From the NCBI GenBank assembly GCA_001724855.1, contig MEED01000011.1:1-64000 (forward strand): DNA of 64,000 bases, written 5' to 3'. Shown in pieces: positions 16,954 to 26,767 of this stretch. How positions within the stretch are numbered: position 1 is the first letter of the stretch; each line of letters opens with the position of its first letter. The notes beneath the pieces are model-generated. The model was not told the origin of the DNA. It was given only the letters and a program-made list of their open reading frames with translations, and ran no database searches. Both the position numbers and the translations under genes were made by a program. The stretch is from Lautropia sp. SCN 69-89. Lineage in GTDB: Bacteria > Pseudomonadota > Gammaproteobacteria > Burkholderiales > Burkholderiaceae_E.

Positions 16954-19900
16954 ATGCCGCTTCTGAAAGACCTAATCACTATCCCCGAGCGCGTGCATCA
17001 GGGCGACTTCGTCCTGCAACTCACCAAGGGGGTCACCGAGCCGGAGCAGACGCTGCGCGACTACGTGGTGACGCCGCAGCTGGTCGATGCCTTCAGCAAC
17101 GCCCTGGGCTTCATCCAGCAGGCCGTGCAGACGGCGAGCAGCAAGGCCGCCTATCTGCACGGCAGCTTCGGATCCGGCAAGAGCCACTTCATGGCGGTGC
17201 TCAACCTGCTGCTGGCCGGCAACACGCAGGCACGCTCGATTCCCGAGTTGGCCGATGTCGTGGCATGCCACAGCTGGACGCATGGGCGCAAGTTCCTGCT
17301 CGTGCCGTATCACATGATCGGCGCGCGGGACATGGAGTCGGCCATCCTCGGCCAGTACGCCGAGTTCGTGCGCAAGAAGCACCCTGAGGCGCCGGTGCCC
17401 GGTTTCTACCTGGCCGAGGGCCTGTTCAAGGATGCGCGCGAACTGCGCGAGCGCATGGGCGATGAGCCCTTCTTCGCCCAGTTGAACAAGGGTGCTGGAG
17501 GCGCAGGGGGCGGCGGTGGCGGTTGGGGCGAGTTCGAGAGCGGCTGGGACGCCGCCAGCTTTGAAGCGGCCATGCTGGAGCCGCCCAATGGCGAGGAGCG
17601 TTCGCGCCTCGTTGGCGACCTGATCACGCAGTACTTCTCGGCGTACCGCAGCCTGGCTGGCAGCGGCGAGTCGTTCGTCTCGCTCGACGATGGGCTCAGC
17701 ATCATGAGTCGTCACGCCCAGGCGCTGGGCTACGACGCGGTCATCCTGTTCCTGGACGAGCTGGTGCTCTGGCTCGCGAGCCACGCTGCCGACGTCAACT
17801 TCGTCAGCCGCGAGGGCACGAAGCTGGTGAAGCTGGTGGAGGCCACCAATGCCGAGCGGCCCGTGCCCCTGATCAGTTTCGTGGCCCGGCAGCGCGACTT
17901 GCGCGACCTGGTAGGCGAGAACCTGGCCGGCTCGGTGCAGTTGCAGTTCAGCGATGTGCTGAAGCACTGGGAAGCGCGCTTCCACCGCATCACGCTGGAA
18001 GACCGCAACCTGCCGGCCATCGCCGAGAAGCGCGTGCTGCGCCCTGTGGACGAAGCCGCACGCCAGACGCTGCAGACCACGTTCGACGACGTGATGAAGA
18101 TGCGCAAGGACGTGCTCGACACCTTGCTCACCACCACGGCCGACCGGGAGATGTTCCGAAAGGTCTATCCGTTCAGCCCGGCGCTGGTGCAGACGCTGAT
18201 CGCTGTCTCGGCGGCGCTGCAGCGCGAGCGCACCGCGCTGAAGCTGATGCTGCAGTTGCTGGTGGACCGTCGGGCAGACTTGGAGCTCGGGCAGCTGATT
18301 CCGGTCGGCGACCTGTACGACGCCATCGCCGAAGGCGACGAACCGTTCTCGGAAGGCATGCGCCTCCACTTCGACAACGCGAAGCGCCTGTACAACCAGC
18401 GGCTGCTGCCCATGCTTGAGCGCCACCACGGCGTCACCTGGGAGGCCATCAAGCTCGGCCAGGCGGACCCGACGGCGGCCAAGAACCTGCGCAACGACGC
18501 GCGCCTGCTCAAGACACTGCTGCTCGGCGCACTGGTGCCCGAGGTGGAATCGCTCAAGGGCCTGACTGCGCAGCGCCTGGCCGCGCTGAACCACGGCACC
18601 TTCCGCTCGCCCATCCCCGGGCGCGAGGCGCAGGATGTGCTGCGCAAGTGCCGCGACTGGGCCAGCGAGATCGGCGAGATCAAGATCACCGAGGACCAGA
18701 ACCCGGTGATCTCGATCCAGGTCACCGGCGTCGACATCGAGCCCATCCTGCGTGCCGCCGAGGCCAACGACAACGCCGGCAATCGGCGAAAGAAGATCCG
18801 CGAGACCTTGTTCGAGCAGCTGGGCATTCAGGACGCCGGCGGGTTGTTCACGACCTACGAGTTCGTCTGGCGCGGCACGCGGCGTGAGGTCGAGCTGCTG
18901 TACGAGAACGTCCGTGAGATGACCGACGACCGCCTGCGTGGCCGCTCGGGCGCCTGGTCGGTGGTGATTGACTTTCCGTTCGACGACGCGAACTTCGGCC
19001 CGGCGGATGACCTGGCACGTCTGGGCGCGTACCGCGGCGGCGACACGCGGACGCTCGTGTGGCTGCCCTCCTTCCTCAGCAACAAGGCGCTGGCCGACCT
19101 CGGCCGCCTGGTCGTGCTCGACTACATCCTGCAAGGCGACCGCTTCGACAACTACGCTGCGCACCTGTCGTTCGTCGACCGTGTGCAGGCCAAGGCGCTG
19201 GCAAGGAATCAGCTCGACCAGCTGCGGATCAAGCTCCGGTCGCAACTCGAAGTGGCTTACGGGATCAGCACCGAGCCGCGTGACGCGGTGAGCAATCCGC
19301 TCACGGCAGACCAGCAGTTCCAGTCGCTGGACCCGACACTGTCGCCGCGCCCTCCTGTGGGCGCCGACTTCCGCAGTGCCTTCGAGAGCCTGCTGGGCCA
19401 GCTGTTTGCCCACCAGTACCCGGCGCATCCCGAGTTCGACACCGAGATCAAGGTCAGCGTCATCAAGAAGGTCTGGCCCGAAGTGCAGAAGGCCGTCGAA
19501 TCGCCTGGCCAGCGCGGGCTGGTGCAAGACAGCTCGACGCGCAAGCTGGTACGCGCTGTCGTGAACCCCTGCCAGCTTGGCCAGATGGGCGAGACCCATC
19601 TGCTGATCGAGCCGCACTGGCAGTCGCGATTCGGGCAGAGCCATGCGCGCGATGGCGGCGGGGCGATCACGGTGGCCAAGCTACGCGGCTGGATCGACAC
19701 CCCGGTGCCGATGGGACTGCCGATCGAGCTGCAGAACCTGATCATCCTGGCGTACGCCGCGTCCACCAACCGCCGCTTCACGCTGCGCGGCGGGCCAGTC
19801 GAGCCCACCATCGACAGCCTGTCCGACGACCTGGAGTTGAAGGAACAGGCGCTGCCCAACGCCGCCGACTGGCAGACGGCGCTGCAGCGCGCCTCCAGCC

Positions 19901-20652
19901 TCTTCGGCCTGACGCTCGCGCAGACGCTCAATGCGGCCAACGTCGGCCGCTTGGTCGATGACGTGAAGCAAGTGGCCAGCGGCAAGCGCGAAGCAGTGGG
20001 CCGGCTAGTCGCACAGGTCCGTGACCGGTCGAACCGCTATGCAGCGGGCGCCACCGGTGCCCGCCAGCAATCGGCGGAATCTGCGCAAGCGCTGCTGGCC
20101 ACGCTCACGCAGGCCGCGGAAGGCGATGTCGTGACATCGCTGGCCACCGCGACCCTGAATACCTCGGAGGCGGCGGTGAGCCGCACCCTCGGCCAAGCGC
20201 AGGCGTGCGCCGATGCCCTCACCAACGGCAACTGGCAGTTGTTCGACGTGGTCCGCGATCTCGGGGACCATCGACGCGATGCAGCGGCCGGCATCATGAC
20301 TCGCCTCGCCGAGGTGCTGACCGCCGACGAGCATGTCGTCCCGCTCAAGTCGCGGCTGGCGGAGCTCGAGCGAGACGCCATGCAGTTGCTCGCGGCCGCT
20401 GCGCCCGCGCAGCCACCTGCACCTGCACCGGTGCCTCCTGGCGGGAGTGCTGCACCCACGCCACTGCCCCCGGTGCTGCCACCCGCGCCGGGCTTCAACG
20501 GCCCGGAGGTGGTGGAAGAGAAGCAGGCGCTTCATCTGACCGGCGCCGCCGCGGTGGCGGAGCTGGATGACTTGAAAGCGCGCATCGCCCGCGACCGCGA
20601 TCTGGAACTCACCCTCAGCTGGCGCCTGGAGCGCAAGGGCACGAAGCTATGA
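16954..20652 (+). CDS. pglY: BREX-2 large P-loop ATPase PglY
   Basis: A 1232-residue P-loop protein of the PglY/BrxC class, the large ATPase of BREX. Walker A is G70SFGSGKS (K76) and the Walker B-like acidic pair is D268-E269 (VILFLDEL). A glycine-rich run at about residues 180-195 and a Pro/Ala-rich linker near 1150-1190 separate domains. ATG 16954 is chosen for the GGGAG at 16941-16945 and because MPLLKDLITIPERVHQGDF matches PglY N-termini; ATG 16912 and TTG 16903 are alternatives. It overlaps pglZ by 4 bp. In other BREX systems this ATPase works with PglX and PglZ; here that is inferred from family. Confidence 0.93.
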   Translation: MPLLKDLITIPERVHQGDFVLQLTKGVTEPEQTLRDYVVTPQLVDAFSNALGFIQQAVQTASSKAAYLHGSFGSGKSHFMAVLNLLLAGNTQARSIPELADVVACHSWTHGRKFLLVPYHMIGARDMESAILGQYAEFVRKKHPEAPVPGFYLAEGLFKDARELRERMGDEPFFAQLNKGAGGAGGGGGGWGEFESGWDAASFEAAMLEPPNGEERSRLVGDLITQYFSAYRSLAGSGESFVSLDDGLSIMSRHAQALGYDAVILFLDELVLWLASHAADVNFVSREGTKLVKLVEATNAERPVPLISFVARQRDLRDLVGENLAGSVQLQFSDVLKHWEARFHRITLEDRNLPAIAEKRVLRPVDEAARQTLQTTFDDVMKMRKDVLDTLLTTTADREMFRKVYPFSPALVQTLIAVSAALQRERTALKLMLQLLVDRRADLELGQLIPVGDLYDAIAEGDEPFSEGMRLHFDNAKRLYNQRLLPMLERHHGVTWEAIKLGQADPTAAKNLRNDARLLKTLLLGALVPEVESLKGLTAQRLAALNHGTFRSPIPGREAQDVLRKCRDWASEIGEIKITEDQNPVISIQVTGVDIEPILRAAEANDNAGNRRKKIRETLFEQLGIQDAGGLFTTYEFVWRGTRREVELLYENVREMTDDRLRGRSGAWSVVIDFPFDDANFGPADDLARLGAYRGGDTRTLVWLPSFLSNKALADLGRLVVLDYILQGDRFDNYAAHLSFVDRVQAKALARNQLDQLRIKLRSQLEVAYGISTEPRDAVSNPLTADQQFQSLDPTLSPRPPVGADFRSAFESLLGQLFAHQYPAHPEFDTEIKVSVIKKVWPEVQKAVESPGQRGLVQDSSTRKLVRAVVNPCQLGQMGETHLLIEPHWQSRFGQSHARDGGGAITVAKLRGWIDTPVPMGLPIELQNLIILAYAASTNRRFTLRGGPVEPTIDSLSDDLELKEQALPNAADWQTALQRASSLFGLTLAQTLNAANVGRLVDDVKQVASGKREAVGRLVAQVRDRSNRYAAGATGARQQSAESAQALLATLTQAAEGDVVTSLATATLNTSEAAVSRTLGQAQACADALTNGNWQLFDVVRDLGDHRRDAAAGIMTRLAEVLTADEHVVPLKSRLAELERDAMQLLAAAAPAQPPAPAPVPPGGSAAPTPLPPVLPPAPGFNGPEVVEEKQALHLTGAAAVAELDDLKARIARDRDLELTLSWRLERKGTKL

Positions 20653-23348
20653 GCTTGTCCACCCCGCAGATCGCGGCGCAGCTCGAGCGGGTGCTGGCGA
20701 GCGATCCATCCACCGTGGCCTTGGCAATTCGGGCGAAAGCTCGTCAGCCGTGGCCCGAGACGCTGAACCAGCGTGGCCGGCAGTTCGCGCTGCGGTGGTG
20801 CGAGTCGTCCTTGGCCATCCGCGAGGCGCTGTGCGATGTGGAGCAGCATGACCCCGCAACGGCGGGGCTGGTGGTCCTCACACCGTTGGCGACGCATGAG
20901 ATCGCCGAGGACATCGCGGCGCGCCTGGCGCGCGCGCGAGTGTTTCAGCCCGAGGGCTGGGACATCGTCCGTCAACTGTTCCAGGCCAAGGAGACCGACG
21001 CCCGGCTGGGGCGCTTCGCCTGGATGCCGCAGTGCCTGATCGACGGCGCGGCACAGGGCCCCTACCCGCCCGTGGCCAATGGCTTTCTCGGCCTGGAGAC
21101 GGCGTGGCAGGAAGTGCTGCAACGGTTTCTGCGGATTCCGGCAGCACGCCCGGATGCGGTCGCCCTGCTGAACTGGTCGATGACTGCCGGCGCCGAAGCC
21201 ACACTGGATCAATTGCCCGCAGCAGCCAGAGCGGACGTCATGCGCTGGCTCGCTGAGACGGCCGGCAGCGCAGGGGAAATGGTCCTAGGCTGCGTTGAAG
21301 CCGGCCGCACGGCCGACGCTTTGCCGCTGGGGCTGGTTTGCGGCGCGGTCTTTGCGCCGGAGGGCGAAGGACTGGCGCCGTTGGGCCAAGCGGCGATCCG
21401 CCTGGAGCGGTACGTCAACGACAAACACATCGGCGTGCCGGAAGGCCGCGCGTGGGCTCGCGCCGCGGAGCAAGTCGTGCGGTCAGCCGGGCTGGAGGCA
21501 GCGCGCGTGGCACTCGAGCGCGCGGATGCCTTGCTGCGTGACCTACGCGTCGCCGAATTCGCTCACTTGAGCGACCTGCTTCCGGCGGCACTGGACCAGC
21601 GGATGCAGGACTTCGCGCTGGCCTTGTCAGCACACGTCGCCGAACCCAAGGAGGCCAACCTGGCCCAGGTGGAACTGCAGGCCGACCGAGTCCTGAGGCA
21701 CACGCTAATGGCATCGCAAGCGCCACGCGCGGAGCGCGTCGGCATGGCGCGCCGGCTGGCGCGATGGCTACTGAACGCCCCCAAGGCGGCCACATCGCTA
21801 CCAAGCGCTGTGGCGTGGCAGGCGGACGAAGGTGCGTTCGTGGATTGGGCGCGCTTCCGTCTGCTCGGCGGCGACGAGATCGCGGAACTCTCGCAAGCCT
21901 ACGGCGCGTGTCGCGAGGCTCTGATCGCGCGGCGGAACACGTTCGCCAAGCCGTTTGCCCAGACGTTGATCGAGTGGAACGCGAACAAGCCATCCCTCGA
22001 CGGGCGCCTGGTACCGGTCGAATGCGTGCTCGAGCATGTCGTGGCGCCGATCGCGGCAGCCCACCCCACGTTGTTGCTGGTGATGGATGGGTTGAGCATC
22101 AGCATCTTTCGGGAGCTGTTCACGCGCAGCGCAAGCCATGGCTGGGCCGAGATGGTGCCAGCCGAGCTCGGGCAGCCTCTCGTCGGCGTGGCGGCACTGC
22201 CCACCGTCACCGAGGTGAGCCGCACCAGCCTGCTTTGTGGACGACTCACGCTCGGAGCTGCCGCCCAGGAGCGCTCGGGGTTTTCGACGCATGCAGCGCT
22301 TCTGGCGCACAGCCGCGCCGGAGTACCGCCCCGGTTGTTCCACAAGGGCGATCTGGCCGACGCGACCAACTTGGCACCCGAGGTGCGCGCGGCGATTGCT
22401 GACCCTCATCAACGCGTGATCGGCGTGGTCTACAACGCGGTTGACGATCACCTGAGCGGGCCTGATCAGCTGCATCAGCGCTGGACGCTCGAAGACCTCC
22501 GGCTGCTACTGCCTCTGTTGCGTGAAGCGCGGGAAGCCAGGCGCGTGGTGGTGATCACCGCCGACCATGGGCACCTGCTGGAAGACGGCACCGCGCAGGT
22601 GAGTAACGGCGGTGAGAGCGACCGCTGGCGCCCAGGCACTGACAACCGCGGGCCACACGAATTAGCGGTGAGCGGAGGACGCGTGGTGACGAGCGATGGC
22701 TCGAACACGGTCGTGTGCCTCTGGGGAGAAAGCACTCGGTACGGCGGGCGCAAGAACGGCTACCACGGTGGGCTGTCGCCCCAGGAGGTGACAGTGCCCC
22801 TCGCGGTGATGGTTCCCCTGGGACTCAACCTTCCGGGATGGAGGCCGGCGCCGCCGGCTCAACCCGAGTGGTGGGAGCTGCCTCCGATCCCGAAACCGAA
22901 GGAAGCCAAGCCCGCCGTCGCACAACCGGTGCGAGCCGCTGCCCGCAAGCCGAGCGTGCAAGCCGGTCAGCCCCAGCTGTTCGAGGAGACCGAGCTGCCG
23001 CCAGCGCCGGCGCCAACAGCGCCGGACTGGATCAGCGCCTTGTTGAGCGGTCCCATCTACGCATCGCAGAGGCAACTGGCTGCGCGGGTTGCGCTGCCCG
23101 ACGAGAAGATGCGAGCGCTTCTGAGCGCGTTGTCCGAGCGCGGCGGCAAGCTCTCGCGCGCTGCGTTGGCCCAGCGGCTCGCACTGCCTGAGATCCGCCT
23201 GGGCGGAATGCTGAGCGCGGTCAGGCGGATGTTGAACGTCGACCAGGCGCCGGTGCTGGTCATCGATGAGGCAGCCGGAACCGTGGAGTTGAACATCGCG
23301 CTGTTGCACCAGCAGTTTCGCGTCAGTGGCCCAGGGGGGCAACGATGA
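20649..23348 (+). CDS. pglZ: BREX-2 phosphatase-superfamily protein PglZ
   Basis: An 899-residue PglZ, the signature protein of all BREX types. The central PglZ domain belongs to the alkaline phosphatase superfamily. Visible metal-site features are D480 in LLVMDGLS, the VSRTSLLCG nucleophile-like segment, VYNAVDDHLSG, and D639-H640-G-H642 in ITADHGH. The C-terminal 150 residues follow a Pro/Ala-rich linker and look like a winged-helix segment. The start overlaps the pglY stop in ATGA and the end overlaps brxD in ATGA, so translation is coupled through the second half of the operon. Length fits PglZ of type 2. Confidence 0.93.
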   Translation: MSLSTPQIAAQLERVLASDPSTVALAIRAKARQPWPETLNQRGRQFALRWCESSLAIREALCDVEQHDPATAGLVVLTPLATHEIAEDIAARLARARVFQPEGWDIVRQLFQAKETDARLGRFAWMPQCLIDGAAQGPYPPVANGFLGLETAWQEVLQRFLRIPAARPDAVALLNWSMTAGAEATLDQLPAAARADVMRWLAETAGSAGEMVLGCVEAGRTADALPLGLVCGAVFAPEGEGLAPLGQAAIRLERYVNDKHIGVPEGRAWARAAEQVVRSAGLEAARVALERADALLRDLRVAEFAHLSDLLPAALDQRMQDFALALSAHVAEPKEANLAQVELQADRVLRHTLMASQAPRAERVGMARRLARWLLNAPKAATSLPSAVAWQADEGAFVDWARFRLLGGDEIAELSQAYGACREALIARRNTFAKPFAQTLIEWNANKPSLDGRLVPVECVLEHVVAPIAAAHPTLLLVMDGLSISIFRELFTRSASHGWAEMVPAELGQPLVGVAALPTVTEVSRTSLLCGRLTLGAAAQERSGFSTHAALLAHSRAGVPPRLFHKGDLADATNLAPEVRAAIADPHQRVIGVVYNAVDDHLSGPDQLHQRWTLEDLRLLLPLLREAREARRVVVITADHGHLLEDGTAQVSNGGESDRWRPGTDNRGPHELAVSGGRVVTSDGSNTVVCLWGESTRYGGRKNGYHGGLSPQEVTVPLAVMVPLGLNLPGWRPAPPAQPEWWELPPIPKPKEAKPAVAQPVRAAARKPSVQAGQPQLFEETELPPAPAPTAPDWISALLSGPIYASQRQLAARVALPDEKMRALLSALSERGGKLSRAALAQRLALPEIRLGGMLSAVRRMLNVDQAPVLVIDEAAGTVELNIALLHQQFRVSGPGGQR

Positions 23349-24658
23349 TCAGCGCCGCACGGCGAGAAGACATCGTCGGGGCGCTGCGGCGCGGCACCGT
23401 GCCCAGCAGCGGCCTCGATGCGCTTGCGGTGGGCATCGAATCGTTCGCACCCACTCTCGACGAGGAGCTGGCGGCGGTCGCCGCCGGCCGCGGTGGGTTC
23501 AAGGCTGTACGCGGTGAGTACGGGACGGGCAAGACGTTCTTCGGGCGTTGGCTGCAGGAGCGCGCGCGCGCCCGCGGCTTTGCCGCGACGGAAGTCCAGA
23601 TAAATGAGACTGAAACGCCGCTGCATCGCCTGGAGACGGTGTACCGCCGACTCGTAGAACACCTAGGCACGGCAGACTCCGCGAGCGGGGCCTTTCGCGG
23701 TGTCATCGATGGCTGGTTCTATGCGCTGGAGCAGGATGTTCTAGCCGACGCTTCTGTCGATCCCAACGACGCCGGGGAACTGCTGTCGCGCACCGACGCA
23801 CTGATGGAGGCACGCCTGTCCACCATCAGCAAGACCGCGCCGGCCTTCTCCGCCGTGCTGCGCACTTACCGTCGCGCGCTGGCGGCCGGCGATGGCATGT
23901 TGGCCGAGGGGCTGATCAGCTGGCTGGCGGGCCAGCCGAACGTGGCGGCCAGCGTGAAGCGCGCCGCGGGGATCAAGGGCGACCTCGATCATTTCGGCGC
24001 CACGAATTTCCTGGTGGGCCTGCTCACCATCCTTCGCGACAGCGGCTACTCCGGTCTGGTCATGGTGCTGGACGAGGTGGAAACGCTGCAGCGCATGCGC
24101 ACCGACACCCGCGAGAAGGGACTGAACGCTCTCAGGCAATGGATCGACGAGATCGATGCGGGGCGGTATCCCGGCCTCTACCTGGTCGTCACGGGCACAC
24201 CGGCATTCTTCGACGGCCCCCAGGGCGTGCAGCGCCTCGCGCCGCTGGCCCAACGTCTGCACGTCGACTTCGGCACCGATCGTCGCTTCGACAACCCCCG
24301 CGCGGTCCAGATCCGCCTGGCACCCTTCGACCATACAGCCCTGCTGGCCGTGGGACGACGCGTCCGAGACATCTATGCTGAAGGCCGCCCCCATAAGCAG
24401 CGCCTGCGCAGCGTCGTGGACGACAGCTACCTCGACACGCTGGCCCGCGCTGTGGCCGGCGGCTTGGGCGGCAAGATCGGCGTGGCGCCGCGGTTGTTCT
24501 TAAAGAAACTCGTCGCCGACATTCTGGATCGTGTCGATCTACACGAGGACTTCGATCCACGCCGGCACTACACCCTGACGCTGGCCGAGAGCGAGATGTC
24601 GGTGGTCGAACGGGCGGCCGCAAGCGCCACTTCGGTGGACGACATCGAGCTGCCGTGA
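23345..24658 (+). CDS. brxD: BREX-2 ATP-binding protein BrxD
   Basis: A 437-residue P-loop ATPase. Walker A is G57EYGTGKT (K63) and Walker B is MVLDE with D243-E244. The N-terminus (ARREDIVGALRRGTVPSSG) matches the start of BrxD proteins of type 2 BREX. It overlaps pglZ upstream (ATGA) and brxHI downstream (GTGA), a fixed order in type 2 loci. BrxD is thought to work with the partner helicase BrxHI; the exact reaction is not established. Confidence 0.92.
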   Translation: MISAARREDIVGALRRGTVPSSGLDALAVGIESFAPTLDEELAAVAAGRGGFKAVRGEYGTGKTFFGRWLQERARARGFAATEVQINETETPLHRLETVYRRLVEHLGTADSASGAFRGVIDGWFYALEQDVLADASVDPNDAGELLSRTDALMEARLSTISKTAPAFSAVLRTYRRALAAGDGMLAEGLISWLAGQPNVAASVKRAAGIKGDLDHFGATNFLVGLLTILRDSGYSGLVMVLDEVETLQRMRTDTREKGLNALRQWIDEIDAGRYPGLYLVVTGTPAFFDGPQGVQRLAPLAQRLHVDFGTDRRFDNPRAVQIRLAPFDHTALLAVGRRVRDIYAEGRPHKQRLRSVVDDSYLDTLARAVAGGLGGKIGVAPRLFLKKLVADILDRVDLHEDFDPRRHYTLTLAESEMSVVERAAASATSVDDIELP

Positions 24659-26667
24659 GCGAATTCGAGCAACTGCACCCTTCCCTGCAGTACCACGTCG
24701 TCAACACGCTGGGCTGGAGCACGCTGCGCCCGACCCAGCTGGCGGCGATCGCGCCGATTCACGCGGGAACTCATTGCCTGCTGCTCGCGCCGACCGCCGG
24801 CGGCAAGACGGAGGCGGCGGCGATCCCGATCCTGTCGAGGATGCTCGTCGAGGCGTGGCCTGGGACGAGCGTTCTCTATGTCTGCCCGATCAAGGCACTG
24901 CTGAACAACCTGGAGCCCAGGCTCTCGCACTACGCCGGCCTGGTGGGACGCCGCGTCGAGGTCTGGCACGGGGACATCTCCCAGTCGCGCAAGAACCGGG
25001 CGCTCAAGGATGCGCCGGACATCCTGCTCACGACGCCCGAATCTGTCGAGGCCATGCTGATCTCTGCAAGGGTCGATCGGCCTGCATGGTTCGGCAACCT
25101 GCAGGCGGTGATCGTCGACGAGCTACACGCGTTCGCCGGCGACGACCGCGGCTGGCACCTGCGATCGGTGCTGCACCGGCTGGACCAGTATTTGGAGCGA
25201 CCGCTTCAACGCATCGGCCTGTCTGCAACGGTGAGCAACCCGAGCGAGCTGCTGGCCTGGTTGGCGCCCACCGGAAGCAGGAGCGTCGTCGGCACTGCGA
25301 GCGTCAGCACGGACGCCGACGTGACCATCGACCACGTCGGCTCGCTCGAGAACGCTGCCACCGTGATCGCGCGGCTGCATCGCGGTGAGAAGCGGCTGGT
25401 CTTCTGCGACTCCCGCAGCAGCGCGGAGCAACTGAGCAGCATGTTGCGGACCCATGCGATCCGGACTTTCGTCAGCCATGCCTCGCTCAGCTTGTCCGAA
25501 CGGCGACAGGCCGAAGCGGCCTTCTCCGAGGAGCGGGACTGCGTCATCGTCGCCACGTCGACGCTGGAGCTCGGCGTCGACGTAGGCGATCTCGATCGCG
25601 TGGTCCAGATCGACTCGCCATCGAGCGTCTCATCGTTCCTCCAGCGAATGGGCCGCACGGGCCGGCGGACCGGTGACCGTCGCAACTGCCTCTTCCTGAC
25701 CACGAACGACAACGCCCTCCTCCTGGCCCTAGGAGTGACGCAGAAGTGGTCCGAGGCCTGGGTCGAGGCGGCTGTGCCGCCTGCAGAGCCATGGCACATC
25801 GTCGCGCAACAGGCGTTGGTTCTGAGCCTCGAGCGAGGCGAGCTCCCCACGCAGGAGTTGGTCGATCTGCTCCACGGGTCGTTCCCCGAACTGCACATCA
25901 CGGACATTGAAGTGCTCGTCGAGCACCTGGTGGGACAGCAGTTCCTCGATCGCTCCGAGGGCGTGGTGCGGGTGGGTCCGCATACCGAGAGCAGCTACGC
26001 GCGCGGTCACTACCGCGATCTGCTTGCGTCCTTCAGCGGTTCCCAACTGCTGACCGGCCGGCACGGCGCCGCCGAAGTCGGCTACATCGACCCGATGGTG
26101 TTGACCGGCGAGCGCGATGAACGTCTGCTCTTGCTGGCTGGCAGAAGTTGGCGGGTCACCGACGTCGACTGGTCGAAGCGGATCGTGTGGCTGGAGCCGG
26201 CTGCCGGCGGAGGCAAAGCGCGCTGGATGGGTGGCGCACGCAGTCTGGGCCGCGAGGTGTGTCAGGGCATCCGCACGGTGCTAGCGAACGGCGCCGCGCC
26301 CACCGTTACTTTGTCTCGGCGTGCACGAACAGCATTGGAGGCGCTGGCCGAGGAGATCCCGATGTCCTCGGGAACGAACTTCGTGACGTCTCGGTCCGAC
26401 GGCGCGCCCGCGCAAACCTGGACTTTCGCCGGCACGCGAGCGAACCGTACCTTGGCTCGCCAGGCGTCGATCGGCGGCACAAAGACTCGCTTCGATGCGT
26501 TGAGCGTACAGGCGCCTATTGCAGCCCTGCCGGCCAGGCTGCCTGACCGCATCGAGCTGGCACGAGACGAGATCGCAGCCTTCCACGAGTCCATCAAGTT
26601 CGCCGACTGCGTTCCGAGGCTGTTGATTTCTAGAACGATCGTGGCAAGGAATTTCGAGGTGTGCTGA
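24655..26667 (+). CDS. brxHI: BREX-2 Lhr-like helicase BrxHI
   Basis: A 670-residue superfamily 2 helicase. Motif I is APTAGGKT with K51, motif II D155ELH, motif III LSAT, and motifs V/VI read ELGVDVGDLDRVVQ and QRMGRTGR. The layout is Lhr-like. The GTG start overlaps brxD. The C-terminus (IKFADCVPRLLISRTIVARNFEVC) aligns by eye with the last conserved block of Lhr-like helicases but seems to stop a little early. The downstream DNA has no relation to the operon, so a small truncation at an island junction is possible. The core motifs are intact, so activity is expected. Confidence 0.9.
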   Translation: MSEFEQLHPSLQYHVVNTLGWSTLRPTQLAAIAPIHAGTHCLLLAPTAGGKTEAAAIPILSRMLVEAWPGTSVLYVCPIKALLNNLEPRLSHYAGLVGRRVEVWHGDISQSRKNRALKDAPDILLTTPESVEAMLISARVDRPAWFGNLQAVIVDELHAFAGDDRGWHLRSVLHRLDQYLERPLQRIGLSATVSNPSELLAWLAPTGSRSVVGTASVSTDADVTIDHVGSLENAATVIARLHRGEKRLVFCDSRSSAEQLSSMLRTHAIRTFVSHASLSLSERRQAEAAFSEERDCVIVATSTLELGVDVGDLDRVVQIDSPSSVSSFLQRMGRTGRRTGDRRNCLFLTTNDNALLLALGVTQKWSEAWVEAAVPPAEPWHIVAQQALVLSLERGELPTQELVDLLHGSFPELHITDIEVLVEHLVGQQFLDRSEGVVRVGPHTESSYARGHYRDLLASFSGSQLLTGRHGAAEVGYIDPMVLTGERDERLLLLAGRSWRVTDVDWSKRIVWLEPAAGGGKARWMGGARSLGREVCQGIRTVLANGAAPTVTLSRRARTALEALAEEIPMSSGTNFVTSRSDGAPAQTWTFAGTRANRTLARQASIGGTKTRFDALSVQAPIAALPARLPDRIELARDEIAAFHESIKFADCVPRLLISRTIVARNFEVC

Positions 26668-26767
26668 TGCCGAGAATACGCAAAGTGGACTGAACACATG
26701 TTGCCATCTAATGTGTCCGGAGAAACGGGGGTAGCCCACGCTGCTGGTCCTGCTGCCCGACGGACTG

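Noticed and set aside
16972-19644. Very long minus-strand open frame (890 codons)
   Set aside because: It lies wholly antisense to pglY. GC-rich codon use leaves the opposite strand free of stops; it shows no domain or start signal.
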